Source: Asparagopsis taxiformis
Lineage: Eukaryota; Rhodophyta; Florideophyceae; Bonnemaisoniales; Bonnemaisoniaceae
Direction: 5' to 3'
DNA: 64,000 nucleotides
NCBI GenBank assembly: GCA_030407315.1
Contig: JALQPE010000413.1
Coordinates: 1-64,000 of the forward strand
The translations under genes were made by a program, and so were the position numbers. The notes under the pieces are model-generated. The model was not told where the DNA came from. It ran no database searches and worked only from the letters and a program-made list of their open reading frames with translations. Every line of letters starts with the position of its first letter. Within the stretch, counting starts at the first letter, position 1. Below are positions 45,628 through 56,534 of the stretch, one piece after another.

Positions 45628-45834
45628 TGTGAGTGAGACGGGGTGGTGATTGTTGCGTCGCCGGAGCGGAAGGTGGTATGTCGCCGGAGCGGGAATTGTT
45701 GCGTCGCCGGAGCGGGAGATAGTACGTCGCCGGAGCGGGAGGTGGTACGTCGCTGGATCGGGAAGTGTTGCGTCGCCTGAGCGGGAATTGTTTCACTGGA
45801 GAGATGGGTGGCGGGTGGGCTGCGCAGTGGAACG

Positions 45835-45849
45835 TCTGGGCCGATAACC
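45835..45849 (-). promoter_or_regulatory. Copia-2 primer binding site
   Basis: The minus strand reads ggttatcggcccag directly after the LTR: the initiator tRNA-Met anticodon-arm type with one difference from copia-4 (tcgg versus tggg). Confidence 0.75.
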
Positions 45850-45960
45850 TGTTGAAGAAGTCAGAGTCCTTGTCTTTATTCCTTGGAGATCGTCGGCGAT
45901 GAGACGCTTAAGTAGTGTGATCATACTGTAAGACTAGTGTAAGAGGTGAGTTATTCGTCA
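45850..45960 (-). repeat. Copia-2 5' LTR
   Basis: 111 bp, TGACGAATAACT...CTTCTTCAACA on the minus strand. No substitutions against the left copy in the shared part. Confidence 0.9.
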
Positions 45961-46247
45961 TTTATTGATCTATTCTAGCGAGAAAAACCGTGTAGAAGGA
46001 AACATGACTCGACGGTGCTTGGAAATACTGTCAAGTTGCACACTTCGCTCGTGTCTAATTCACCAATATCACCCATCCAACCCGTCCATAGCCTGCCTGC
46101 TTCCAGGTCGCCTGATTTACTAACGACATGTCTTCCCCACCAGGAGGGCTCTTCCTGATACTGTCCAGCAATGAAGCCCATGAATATTTTCCACCACTTT
46201 AGAAACTACAATTTGAATCATTTTTTCACACCACCATACCTCAGCGT

Positions 46248-46252
46248 CCAAT
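46248..46252 (+). promoter_or_regulatory. CCAAT box of secreted-protein gene
   Basis: gcgtCCAATcagcgcg, about 165 bp upstream of the TATA-like element and conserved in all three copies of the gene. Confidence 0.5.
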
Positions 46253-46415
46253 CAGCGCGCCGCGTTCGAGATCAATGACAGACATGCCGCATCTTTATGA
46301 TTATGACAAACGATCATGGTCCTCGCCCGACCAAGCTATCCATCATGACTCAACGCCTCCTCTCCACATCTTCGGTTGACAATTTCAACCACATCAGATG
46401 CACGGGAAGAAGAAA

Positions 46416-46422
46416 ATAAAAG
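46416..46422 (+). promoter_or_regulatory. TATA-like element of secreted-protein gene
   Basis: aaaATAAAAGccc, 92 bp before the ATG, followed by a CA-rich leader (caacaacaacatcaacaac). Present in all three copies. Confidence 0.6.
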
Positions 46423-46513
46423 CCCACCAGTCCATGGCACTTTCATCGATCGGCATCACACCCATCATTCTCAACAACAACATCAACAACATTAATCCAC
46501 TTCATCACCGAAA

Positions 46514-47400
46514 ATGAAAGCAGTTTTCACCCTCACCCTCGCCGCCCTTCTGGCTTTTGCCGCCGCACAGAGCAGATGCCCCGTCTATGAGGTGAACACA
46601 GTCAGAGCCGTCGGACGCCGTGCTCGTGATCTCAGGCGTACCGTGAATCGATTCAACAGAATCCTTGGTGACCCCGACAATGGCAGCTTGCCCGGACCAC
46701 AAGAAATTGGCCGTCGTTCGGTATGTGTTTCAAACCTAGATGCGAACTATAATGACCTCTCATCAATCGCATTCTCAATCTAACATTTTTCATTCCCGTT
46801 TCATCTCGCCTCGTCATTGTCCAATTCACGCAGATCAACTGGGATAACCCCGCCCTCCCCTTTATTCTCCCTGGCGATTTCTTCAACACAGTAGCCCCGC
46901 GCGGTCTCGTGATGCGCACAAAGGGTGGCCAATTCCGTGTATCCAACTCGGAAGATCCGGCCGACGATCGCTTCGACTCCATTCTTCCGCGTAGTGTGTC
47001 CACACAGTTCCAGACTTTCTCCTCTCCTCGTCTGTTCTCCCCGCTTCTCTCCAACGTTTTCACTGGTATCTTCCGCATTCCCGGCCGCAACAAGGCAGGC
47101 CCCGTGACTGGCTTTGGTGCAATTTTCGTCGATGTGGATGCCGAAGACGAGACGTACATTGAATACTTTGATAAGCAAGGATGTTTGATTGACCGTGTTT
47201 TCGCGCGACGAGGCAACAGAGGGCTGAGCTTTGTTGGACTCACTGTTCGTGGACGTGGAGGTCTGGTGCCTGCAATCTACAGCATTCGTGTGAGACTGGG
47301 GAATATTTCGATGCAGGACTTTGCTGACCGATACACGCCTGGAAACGCGCCTGGAGACGTGGTTGTGATGGATGACTTCTTCTATGGCGAGCCTCAGTAG
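46514..47400 (+). CDS. Secreted beta-sandwich-like protein, intact copy (one intron)
   Basis: Exon 1 is 46514-46720 (69 codons) and the intron is 46721-46833 (GTATGT ... ctaac branch motif at 46780 ... CAG). Exon 2 is 46834-47400, phase 0, giving 257 residues. Residues 1-19 form a signal peptide (MKAVFTLTLAALLAFAAAQ). The mature part has a short basic helical segment and then a strand-rich domain (LPGDFFN, GFGAIFVDVD, YIEYFDKQG, GLSFVGLTV, IYSIRVRLGN) ending VVMDDFFYGEP. From memory, that final motif and the FVDVD/EYFD/SFLG pattern recur in secreted bacterial proteins of unknown function; this has not been checked. Likely exported to the cell surface or wall. An AATAAA lies 63 bp after the stop. 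Copies 1 and 3 are frameshifted. Confidence 0.85.
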
Positions 47401-47462
47401 AGGATTTTGTTTTGATGTCGAAACCTTTGGTACTGGTAGCCGCAATAGGCGGATAAAGAGAA

Positions 47463-47468
47463 GAATAA
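47463..47468 (+). terminator. Polyadenylation signal of secreted-protein gene
   Basis: AATAAA in agaagAATAAAttgattgg, 63 bp after the TAG; the same hexamer follows copies 1 and 3. Confidence 0.6.
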
Positions 47469-47559
47469 ATTGATTGGACTAGAAACTACAGTGCGTGTGT
47501 CTATTTGTTTCTGTTCGTTTTGTGTTAGATGAAGAAGAGGACTAGCCTAGCTGTCGAAC

Positions 47560-47880
47560 ATGGTAGAAACTGAATTTGGGAAAGAAAAGAAGTCAAATAC
47601 TTCCCCAAGACGTTGCAATATTCTTGCAATCCGGGAAGAACAGGGTTTAGGGCATGGGTCTGATCGGTTGGAAATATTCGGTTCGGTAGTACCGAGGGCA
47701 TATGAAGGATTCTACGAGGGCTTCCTTCCATACATTTCTCTCGACATGGTCGGTCTATTGGAATTTCTGCAGCTTATATTTTCCTCCTCGCTGGACACGT
47801 GGCCAGAATTGGCATACAGACAGCCTGGCCTGAAAGTGATGATGAATGTCGTCCCCGTACAGCAATGCAACAATTACTAA
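47560..47880 (+). other. Conserved 106-codon ORF downstream of the secreted gene
   Basis: An open frame repeated in the three units (36248-35946 on the minus strand in copy 1, and starting 63729 in copy 3). It has no certain start or motif. Because the units are near-identical DNA, conservation of the frame is weak evidence for coding. The segment YEGFYEGFLPYISLD is loosely reminiscent of a mitochondrial carrier repeat; not called. Confidence 0.25.
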
Positions 47881-47889
47881 TTACCACCC

Positions 47890-49600
47890 TGAAAAATAAG
47901 TTACCAGAACTAGCCATAAATAGGTAGACAAAGTAGGCACAGGTGATGGTTCTCGATGTTCAGCATCGCCACGTGTCGCGGTGTCGCCCGAGGGTTGGGT
48001 AATCCACCGAATACAAACGTACCTCACGACGCTCTCTCACTAGGTATCAAGGCGTGAGATTGTTCTGCAACACTCGAGACCTAGAGAAATTTTCATGCAT
48101 CAATGCGATGCAGCATGCCCCCTCGTCGCAGAAACAAGGGTGCAGGCTGCACCGTGCAGAGAACACTGCGCGTGTACCGCAAGTCGAAAATAATGTTGAT
48201 CCTGACGAAGGGACACAAGCCAAAGTTCGATTGCAACACAGCATGACAACAATGCAGAACGTCATGAACGCACGACAGTGGAACACGCTCCCACCATTCA
48301 CAGGTGCTGCAGACTGCGGCCTGCAGCGCATCGGCGAACAGTTGACTTGTGTTGACCCCCTGTCTTCTCGAGACAAGCTGGAAAAGGATGAAAATTGGAA
48401 AAATAGCCAACGCTAGATCATATTCACTTTCGCTCCCGAATTGCCTCGCTGTCCACTCTCATGGATACAACGATGCGTTGCAGAGCACTGTCATTGTTCA
48501 TTGTTGTATTGAATACACCCTGCCATCGGCCCATGTGGAAGAGGGCGGGTCGGTGATTTCCGCCAATCTTCGAGTTGTGTTGTCAAGTGATGAGATATAT
48601 GTCACTTGTTCATGGCCAGTGGGTGTTGTTCGCAATGATCGAGAAGAGATTCGAAGTGACTCTGGAACGCACAATACAGCGTGAGAACCAATCCCTCCGT
48701 AGCATATCGATTTAGGCGTGTGTCTCGGAATTGTGCCACGAGTAGCAAATTCCCTTCGGTTACTCTGATGTCAAATGGCACTTGTCAGAGAAACATGTCG
48801 TACCGAAGTTGCTGTACTGTCTATTCTGTCATCATGTAGAATAGAAGGCTGCATCGTGACCACAAGTAATCAGACAAGCATAACTCACACTTGTCCATCA
48901 ATACAATGCTCGCGATGCTTTGCATGCATGGCGTGGTATTGGAATATTGCAATGTAGTGTAGAGGGAAAGCGAAACTCTCATGTTCCTGGCATGTTGACG
49001 CAAGTGCCATTGGACTTCAGAGGATGACTGTGACATCATGTCTATATTTCCAAAGCTTTTTTCGGCAGTCTTCTATGTTATACAAGGTTTCTGCAACATA
49101 TCGTCTCCAGGAAAGCCGGATGAACCAATGTGCAAGCTGCACTGTTGAGATACTTCTGCAATTGTATGCTCAACCCAACATCCTTCGGGATCAAGTACTC
49201 GATGCTTCGTTGTCCATAGCGTAATACTTCTGATATACCATGTTGTTCATTGGAAGTACATTGCAAGAGAATCCCCTCAGATAATGGGGCCGGGACTTCC
49301 CTAGTTCTGGAGCTCCTTCTAGAAATCATATCCCTTCATCTTCAGGCTATGTCCTGCAATCATTGAGGGAAAGCATGATTCGATATGATACTTATGCGTA
49401 CAGCAATCACTGAATAAGATAGAACGCGACACAACATAATCAAGCTTTATCATTGCGAAGCATCTTCGCAGTCTCGAACCTTCAGATGCTTCATGATCTC
49501 AATTCATGGCATGCAACATTTCGATATGACGTTATTGCATCCGCACAGCATAGCTATCGATTCAGATCAAATTTTCGGAAACCACAAGTTTCGTGCATCC
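47890..49600. other. Intergenic; no gene supported
   Basis: Single-copy sequence with frames of at most 120 codons (48054-48416 +), without motifs. It ends in the promoter of the next gene. Confidence 0.45.
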
Positions 49601-49615
49601 CAACCGTGTGGAAGA

Positions 49616-49624
49616 ACCTTATAA
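49616..49624 (+). promoter_or_regulatory. TATA box
   Basis: ccTTATAAATg, 70-75 bp before the ATG at 49693, followed by a pyrimidine/CA-rich leader. Confidence 0.65.
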
Positions 49625-49692
49625 ATGTCCTCGTCCCTTCCATCATCCTGACCATAGCCCACCAACTACTCACAGCTATACATCCAACAGTC

Positions 49693-50541
49693 ATGAAATC
49701 GCTCTTTGCCTTCGCCTCACTCATCTGTGCTGCAGTACTCCTCCAATCAGGAGCACGAGGAGAACAAGAACCGCAGGATGCCTCCACTCTTCAGCTTTCG
49801 TCTTCATCCGATCGTCAAGTGTTTGGCTGCACCGGTCGTTGTTTCATTCGACTAGGCCGAGCTGTTCGACAGTGTGGTCCGCTTCGTCGTGCCGGAGGTT
49901 TCTGCAATGTCATTGCATGCACACGTCCCGACGGTGTCAACGGATTCCAGTGTGACTTCCTCGCTCCACCTCCCACCATGGTACTGCCCCCCGTAGTGAC
50001 TCCTCCAGTCATCATCGTCCCGCCAGTAATCCCAGTCACAACTGCACCTGTTACCGTTCCCGCACCCTCTGCTACCCCTTCTGTGAGCCCCAGTGTGACA
50101 CCATCTTCTGGTGCGTCGCCGACACCGACGGCCACGACATCCCCCACCCCTTCTATCACCATTTCGCCTACTCCGACGCAATCGTGCTCATTTGCCCTGT
50201 CTGGTCCTATTGCTCAAACGGCAATTGACGGTGTGTGCACATGTGGAACCACGACAGCGACAGTGATCGTATTGGCACCAGTTCGCAATAGTGGTGACCC
50301 TTTGCCACCGTTTTTCGGAACCGTACCACAGATGGATGCTCAAATGGAAGCATTGAATTGTTACAATGGATGTATCACAGATCTTTTCCGTTTGGCCTGT
50401 GATCCGGGTAGTGTTGCTACTTTCGCTTCTGATGGTCAGGCCATTGTGGACAGCTGCTGTACCAACTGCGCGAGCGACTTTGGTGTGGGAGGTCTGGGTA
50501 TTAACAGAGCCACAAATCAATGTCGCCTAGCCGAGCCGTAG
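49693..50541 (+). CDS. Secreted Cys-rich protein with Ser/Thr/Pro linker
   Basis: 282 residues. The frame is open further upstream, but the ATG at 49693 follows a TATA box and begins a clear signal peptide (MKSLFAFASLICAAVLLQSGARG). An N-terminal domain with six Cys (CTGRCF ... QCGP ... FCNVIAC ... QCDF) is followed by about 70 residues of Pro/Val and then Ser/Thr/Pro repeats (SPTPSITISPTPTQ), probably O-glycosylated. The C-terminal domain has about nine Cys (VCTCGT; NCYNGC; SCCTNCASD). No family recognised. A secreted or cell-wall protein with two disulfide domains joined by a mucin-like linker is the best reading. A copia element begins 10 bp after the stop, replacing its 3' UTR. Confidence 0.8.
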   Translation: MKSLFAFASLICAAVLLQSGARGEQEPQDASTLQLSSSSDRQVFGCTGRCFIRLGRAVRQCGPLRRAGGFCNVIACTRPDGVNGFQCDFLAPPPTMVLPPVVTPPVIIVPPVIPVTTAPVTVPAPSATPSVSPSVTPSSGASPTPTATTSPTPSITISPTPTQSCSFALSGPIAQTAIDGVCTCGTTTATVIVLAPVRNSGDPLPPFFGTVPQMDAQMEALNCYNGCITDLFRLACDPGSVATFASDGQAIVDSCCTNCASDFGVGGLGINRATNQCRLAEP

Positions 50542-50551
50542 AGAGTGAGGG

Positions 50552-50653
50552 TGTTGAGTTGATCGTGAGATGATGACTTTATTGTCTCATGCCGGTCGGC
50601 GGTTGAGGTTTAAATCTGATTCACTAGCTGTAAATACTGTAAGTTATTCGTCA
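50552..50653 (-). repeat. Copia-3 3' LTR
   Basis: 102 bp, identical to the 5' LTR; a second gttattcgtca follows at 50690-50700. Confidence 0.9.
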
Positions 50654-50697
50654 GGAGCCTGATATTGGACACGGCGTGTAAAAGGAGAAGTTATTCG

Positions 50698-53600
50698 TCA
50701 GTCGCCGCACGGCGTGGGCGATGTGAGGCGAAGGAGCCCTATCTTGTTGATGAATTGTGCCGGTTTAAGGGCTTTCGTAAGTATGTCTGCCGGGTTGGAG
50801 TTAGAGGGAATGTGAGTTGGAGCTATTAGTTTGTTGGTAAACTGCTCACGAAGCCAATGGTACTTGATGTCTATATGACGAGATTTCGGTGTTGGAAAAG
50901 TAGCTTTCGTGGTTGTGATAGCTGCAGCGTTGTCTATGTAAATGGTGACCGGAGATACAGTGGGATGTCCAGTTTCAGAGAGGAAGTTGGATAAGGTGAG
51001 GGCCAATTGGGAAGTGTGGAAACTGGCGACGTACTCGGCATGGTGTGTAGAGGGGGCAACGTGGTCTTGTCGCTTAGATTGCCATGCAATGGGAGAATTG
51101 TTGTAAAGGATTAGGGATCCGGTAGTTGATCGACGTGTTGTGGGACATGCAGCATGGTCTGCATCGGAATAGGCTGTCAGTGGGGATGAGTATCCACGTT
51201 TGTATAGGATACCAGTGTGTCGCGTGTTTTTGAGGTATCGGAGAACTCTTAGTGCGGCTTTCCAGTGGTGATTAGTTGGTGCATTGGAGAAGCGCCCAAG
51301 GAAACCGACAATGAATGCAATGTCGGGGCGAGTACAGTCTGTGACATAGCGAAGGGAGCCAATGAGTGCTTTGTAGTCAAATTTTGTTGTGTCGAGCGGG
51401 GAATCTGTGTTGTTTCCTGCCGATATTAGTTCAGAGGCAATAGGTGAGTTGAATGTTTTGGATTCAGTGAGTCGAAAACGTTCAAGGAGGGAGTCAATGT
51501 ATGCTGGTTGGGATATGAGTATGCCTTCTTTGGAGTGTGTCACTTTCCAACCAAGTATGTGTTCGACGGTGCCAAGGTCTTTAAGGGTGTATTTGTGTTG
51601 GATAGCGGATTTGACGTTCTGAACTAGATGGTCGGAGTTGGTTACGACTAAGAAGTCGTCCACGGTGATCACTAGGAGTACAAATGATTGCTCATCGGAT
51701 GGGTCACGGTGTATGAAAGAGCATGAGTCACTGGAGAGGCGGGTAAAGCCGATATTCTGTAAGTGAGAGGCAAGGCCGTCGGTGAATATTTTACAGGCCT
51801 GTTTGCTGCCATACATGTTGCCTTTCAGTTTGGCAACATGGTCAGGATACTTTTTGGAGCCGTCAAAACGGGAAGGCTGTTGGAGATAGATTTCTATGTT
51901 GGGTGGCAGGCGTTCATGTAGAAAGGCAGACTCAAGGTCCCAATGGTATACCTTGTAATCGTGTGTGGCAGCTAGAGACAATGCAGTGCGGATAGAGTCA
52001 CGGTTGGCAACGGGACTTGTGATATCTTTAGGGTCATAATGAGTGCCGGCAATTTGCCGGTCGCCGCGAATTGTGCAGCGTGCTTTTCGAAGAGTTGGAC
52101 GACCATTACTGTCGTGTTTGACTTTGAGTATGGTGGTGACAGGAAGCAATTTGGTGTTTGGGGGTAGTTTTGATCTGGGGATGTATTCAAGTATGTCACG
52201 GCGCTCGAGGCTGTCTAATTCATTGTTCCAGGCTAGTTCCCAAAGGGAAGAGTCCGGTGCGCTACGTGCTTGTTGGACTGTTTTGGGAAATGTGAAAGGT
52301 GGGTTTGAATCAATGGTGTTTGTGATTGCATATGATGTGTTGACGGGGTCTGTGGCAGGGTTATAGATGGTGAAGTCTTTTGCTCGGCAAATACCGGTTT
52401 TGTTGGTGTGGGGATCAAAGAAGTGGTAATGAGTATAGCTTGATCGGCCGATGTAATGGACGAGTCGAGCTCTAGGATCAAGTTTCTTGTGTGGTGTTCT
52501 GTTGTGGACAAAACCTGGGATGCCGAAGGGAAGGAACGTATCGACTTGTGGTGTGCAGTTGTGATATAGAGCAGCAGGTAATTGGCCGGTGGCACTGTGT
52601 GGTGAGTGGTTATGTGTGTCGGTCGCCGCATATATGGCATAGTCCCAGAGTGAGAGGGTAAGCGAGAGGTGAGAAGATTAGTTCGGGCAGTGTCGAGGAG
52701 CGAGCGATTGATGCGTTCAGCCAACGAATTTTCTTGTGGTGTATGTGGCACAGTAGGATGTGTATTAATGAGTTCAGCGTTGTAAAACTGTAGCATATCG
52801 CGGCTGTAATATTCACCGGTGTTGTCGGAAGTTAAGTCTGTGATGCGGTGGGGACTATGGTGGTGTGTGTTTGTAACGTGGGATTTTAGGGCTGCAGCGG
52901 CAAGAGATTTGGTGGGTGCGCAATGGACGGTAAGGTACCGACTGCCTTCGTCCAAAAATGTGATGAAGAATCTGTTGTTTTGGAGTGAGGTGTTAGGAAG
53001 AGGACCGCATATATCTGTGTGGAGATGGCTGCCAATGGAGTCAGTGCGTGTGCGGCGGTGAAATGGTGCGGCAGAACGTTTGCCAATTGCGCAGCCGGAG
53101 CAGGTAAATTTGGTTGGAGGGGGGCGTAGTAGGGTTTTTGGTAAATTGTCGACGAGGCGGTGTTTGGCCATGTAATGAAGCTTTTTGGGGTGCACATGGT
53201 TCATTTTTAAATGCCATTCGTGATAATCACGGATGGTGGAAGGAAGGTCAATGTGCATTTTGTGTGGCCGGCGAGGGAACGATGGGGTTTTTGATGTTGT
53301 CGCCTTTTTGCGTTTGATGACTTCTATACGGTGAAGAGGTGCTGATCTTTTCTTTACGCGGTGTCGAGTAGATGCATTGCGGTTCTTTGAAGTTTTTGAC
53401 GTGGTTTTCGTCGTTGTTTTGGGTTTCTGGGGAAATGCGCGCGCAGTGAGGGAGTGTGAATTGGTAGAAATGGGTGGGGAGGGAGTGACCAATTTATATA
53501 ATTGGTTAGTAGACTTGGGGATGGTGACGAGAATCTCGTCGTCCGCGGGGGGTTCAGACTTTCGTTTTATGTAGGCCTGATCTTCCTGGAATAAGACGTC

Positions 53601-54869
53601 ATGTGACTTGGTTATTTCACTGACGGAGAGTAAGTTGGAACGTATGGAAGGAGAGACTACGGCCGTATGTGGTGGAAGTGTGAGAGAGTCGGAGATTGGA
53701 ATGGAGAGTTCGTCGCGGTGGGTAATTGGTAACGAGGAACCGTCGGCGATGTGGGTGATTGAGTTGTTGGGAGTCATTCCTGGTGGAGGAAGAGCGAGAT
53801 GGGAGGGGTTAGCTCCGGAATCCAGATAGTAGTGTGTTTCATGAGGATAACTTACGGATTCGAGATCGTCCGAATGGTTGAACAGGGGATTGACATTGGA
53901 AGTAATGTCTTCATCCTCTGTAAGGGATATTTTAGCATGTGCAGGGGTCTGCGAGCGTGTGTTGTTGGAAGGCTTGTGGCGCATGTAGAATTGTCGTAGA
54001 CGACAGTCGGCAGTATTGTGCGTGGGCGTACCATGTACAGTGCACCATTGTCCTTTGTAAGCTTGTGGGGGAGGGAAATAGTTGTTGGCGTTGAATCGAG
54101 AGGCACGATGATGGAATTTGGCTTTTTGTTGGCGCCTGTTGAAGCGTGGGAATGATGAAGATGGATTAGGGACAGGAGTGCTGAGTCTGCTAGCTTGGGA
54201 AAGCTCGGCACATTTAATCATCATGCTTATGACGCGATCCATGGAGAGTGTGTTTTGTGGGTTCAGAGCATTATGGGTGTGGATGGTCTGAAGGAAAGCT
54301 GTCCAGTCCGGGTGCTGTTCTAAGCCCTCTAGTATAAATTGCAGGGTGGTATGTTCGGATTCGATCTGAGGGTAGTTTGCACGCAGCATGAGTGTGCGGA
54401 TCGCTTTATGTTTAGCGATGTATTCGGAAACCGTCATACCGGTGGTCCATGTGATAGATTGTGCTTTCCTGCGAAGATTATCTGGTGTATGTTCGGGATT
54501 TGGTGCATTTATACGGGTGTGGAGCTTGTGATAGAGGATGTGTAGTGGTCCAGTGAGCTCGGTGTCCGTAAAAGAGTTGAGTATGTCGGGGGATAGCGTA
54601 GTGACGACGAGCAGTTGTGCCTGGTTGTGTTTGGCTTGGTGTGTTGCGAGGTCTTCTGGGGATAGTTCATCCGGGATAGGAATGGTGAGATAGCCAAGAA
54701 CGTCTTGAGCGCGAGCAAAATGCTCTACGCTGATACGCCAAGGTATAAAGTTGTCATGTGTGAGTAAGGGGATTTCAAGTTGGTGCTGCACGGCTGGGGC
54801 GGGATTCATTGGAAATGTAAGATGATGGGAGAATGTGTGTTCTGAAGTGTCGGTGGTAGGATACGTCAC
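50698..54869 (-). pseudogene. Copia-3 gag-pol polyprotein (one frameshift)
   Basis: Opens at 54869. A gag helical region, a CHHC knuckle (WCTVHGTPTHNTADC) near 54000-54050 and protease YLDSGANPSH near 53800-53830 follow in order. Integrase has a finger (HLKMNHVHP ... CSGCAIGK) and a core with HTDICGPLP, LTSDNTGEYY and ENSLAERINR. The shift at GGG 52658-52660 lies just after the core. The next frame continues through the rest of integrase into RT (DLESAFLHE; VITVDDFLVV near 51650) and RNase H (SDADHAACPTTRRSTTG; HIDIKYHWLREQ; NPADILTKALKP). It ends in TGA at 50698-50700, which is also the first codon of the repeated LTR-start motif. Confidence 0.88.
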
Positions 54870-55010
54870 CGATCTGAGGTGTGTTGGCGGGAGGATGCGT
54901 CGCCGGATCTGGGGTGTGTAGGCGGGAGAATGCGTCGCCGTTTGTTAGGAACCGAGATGGGTAAACGGAGAGGGGGGGGGCGGGTGATTGGAGAGGAAAA
55001 ACGTTAAGCG

Positions 55011-55025
55011 TCTGGGCTCATAACC
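55011..55025 (-). promoter_or_regulatory. Copia-3 primer binding site
   Basis: ggttatgagcccaga on the minus strand directly after the LTR, complementary to an initiator tRNA-Met anticodon arm (gggctcataacc). Confidence 0.78.
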
Positions 55026-55127
55026 TGTTGAGTTGATCGTGAGATGATGACTTTATTGTCTCATGCCGGTCGGCGGTTGAGGTTTAAATCTGATTCACTA
55101 GCTGTAAATACTGTAAGTTATTCGTCA
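55026..55127 (-). repeat. Copia-3 5' LTR
   Basis: 102 bp, TG...CA on the minus strand, followed by gaggg. Confidence 0.92.
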
Positions 55128-55132
55128 GAGGG

Positions 55133-55994
55133 TGACATTGCTGATCCATGATGTCATAATGGCACAACATGACATATATCGGACGTCGACAAGTAGAAGT
55201 AGTGAATGAGTCTGTGCTTGATGTGAAGAAGATATTTTTTTGATAGCCTTTACGACGTCCCTAGCGTATTCCATACATCTCCCGTGATGTCCCTTGTCAG
55301 AAGAATGAATCCGTAAACCTGAATGTTTGATGTTACTGATGTCGCCAATGGTAGGGAAGACTTTTCACCCCAATGCCCCATTGTTGCAATCCAAGACAGC
55401 AAGTACTGTTTGTGTAAAACCAGATACACCACATAGCCGGTGTGATGTCTGCTGCAGGCATGGTGGCAGTAGATATGCTGTCACAGTTTGGATGGCGGCA
55501 ATCTCGAACTTGCAGTCTCAACCTACAGAATTTAAGTGCGAAAATAGATTGATCCCTCTTCTGAATAATCCGAATTCATAGAATATGCCATCGAAAGTTT
55601 GAGCAGCTGCAAACTCAATGTCTGTTTGCCCACTTGGCGTAATGGTGTGGGCTGGCCGAGGGCATGACTGTACACCCAATGGCTGCATCAACACACTACT
55701 GTGCACACACTCTCCATGTAACATACACTCTGTCCATACTAGAACCATACACTACTAGTGTATCCGGAAGCTGGTACCGCTTCCGTCGTAGCCTTTCTGT
55801 ATCATACCACCCGACCATTGCCACCAACCGCGGCGACGCGCGCAAATTTCTGAAATAAGACGATTGCCAAGTGAGTCGGATGATCATACCAGTTCTTCAC
55901 AGTACCCACGTGGACACGGCATTTCACACGGCGTCAACCGGAAGCACTGCTGCTGATTGGACGACAGCAGATTACGACTCCACCTCAAGGTACG
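55133..55994. other. Displaced 3' flank of the secreted gene; no gene
   Basis: This DNA was directly downstream of the secreted gene before copia-3 inserted. Only short frames; nothing recognised. Confidence 0.45.
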
Positions 55995-56534
55995 TCATGG
56001 CTCAACTCCTCTGCTCTACTGTTGACAACTTTCGGAACTAAATCTCTGCCTCCAGTTCAACCGTCCACACTCATTACCGGACGAAATTTGTGTCAAGCCT
56101 CCAGATACACCGCCATGCCATCCAAGCCGCGTCCCTAACGTCCGATGGAATATCCTCAAGCGACGTTGTTCAGTTCGTAGGGCAATGAACTAGTCCTGTG
56201 CGCGGTGCTGATCAGAATTGTCGCGATTCGAACCACCTTTTCATCGTCAGCGCGGGATTATTCCATGCCCAATGTTCTCCACCACATTATGTAGCCTCAC
56301 TGCAATTCGCCCTATCCCTGTGTCTTATTTTTTCCGAACGATTCCCATGGGATATTAGCAAGATCAATTGCTGGTCTGGGTCCACGTCAGCTCCAGCGTT
56401 GCAACTGTGGTGATGAGAGACGCCATGTAACACTGTATAGCATTGTATGGCCTACACGTCGACTCGAGACTGTGTGGAATGTATACGAATGTTTACAGTT
56501 ATTTCGAATCGGAGCAGGGTTGTTCACTGGCCAG

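Larger units (their letters stand above)
41348..45960 (-). mobile_element. Copia-2: Ty1/copia element with very short LTRs
   Basis: Flanked by tttat (41343-41347 and 45961-45965); the uninterrupted site exists in repeat copy 1. The right, 5' LTR is 45850-45960 (111 bp). The left copy is identical over about 105 bp and then continues with an extra segment to a second gttattcgtca at 41491-41501. The single gag-pol frame on the minus strand is broken at two homopolymers. It is closely related to copia-3 (same LTR start TGACGAATAACT, same protein order, same RT motif). Confidence 0.95.
40028..47880 (+). repeat. Repeat unit copy 2, split by copia-2
   Basis: Aligns with copy 3 from about 55995 and with inverted copy 1. 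Copia-2 occupies 41348-45960 within it. The unit holds the only intact copy of the secreted-protein gene and ends at attaccaccc near 47890. Confidence 0.8.
50552..55127 (-). mobile_element. Copia-3: Ty1/copia element in the 3' UTR of the secreted gene
   Basis: Target duplication gaggg at 50547-50551 and 55128-55132. LTRs 50552-50653 and 55026-55127 are 102 bp and identical. On the 3' side the LTR start motif TGACGAATAACTT recurs 46 bp further in, at the pol stop. The single gag-pol frame on the minus strand has one shift at GGG 52658-52660. Related to copia-2. Confidence 0.95.
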
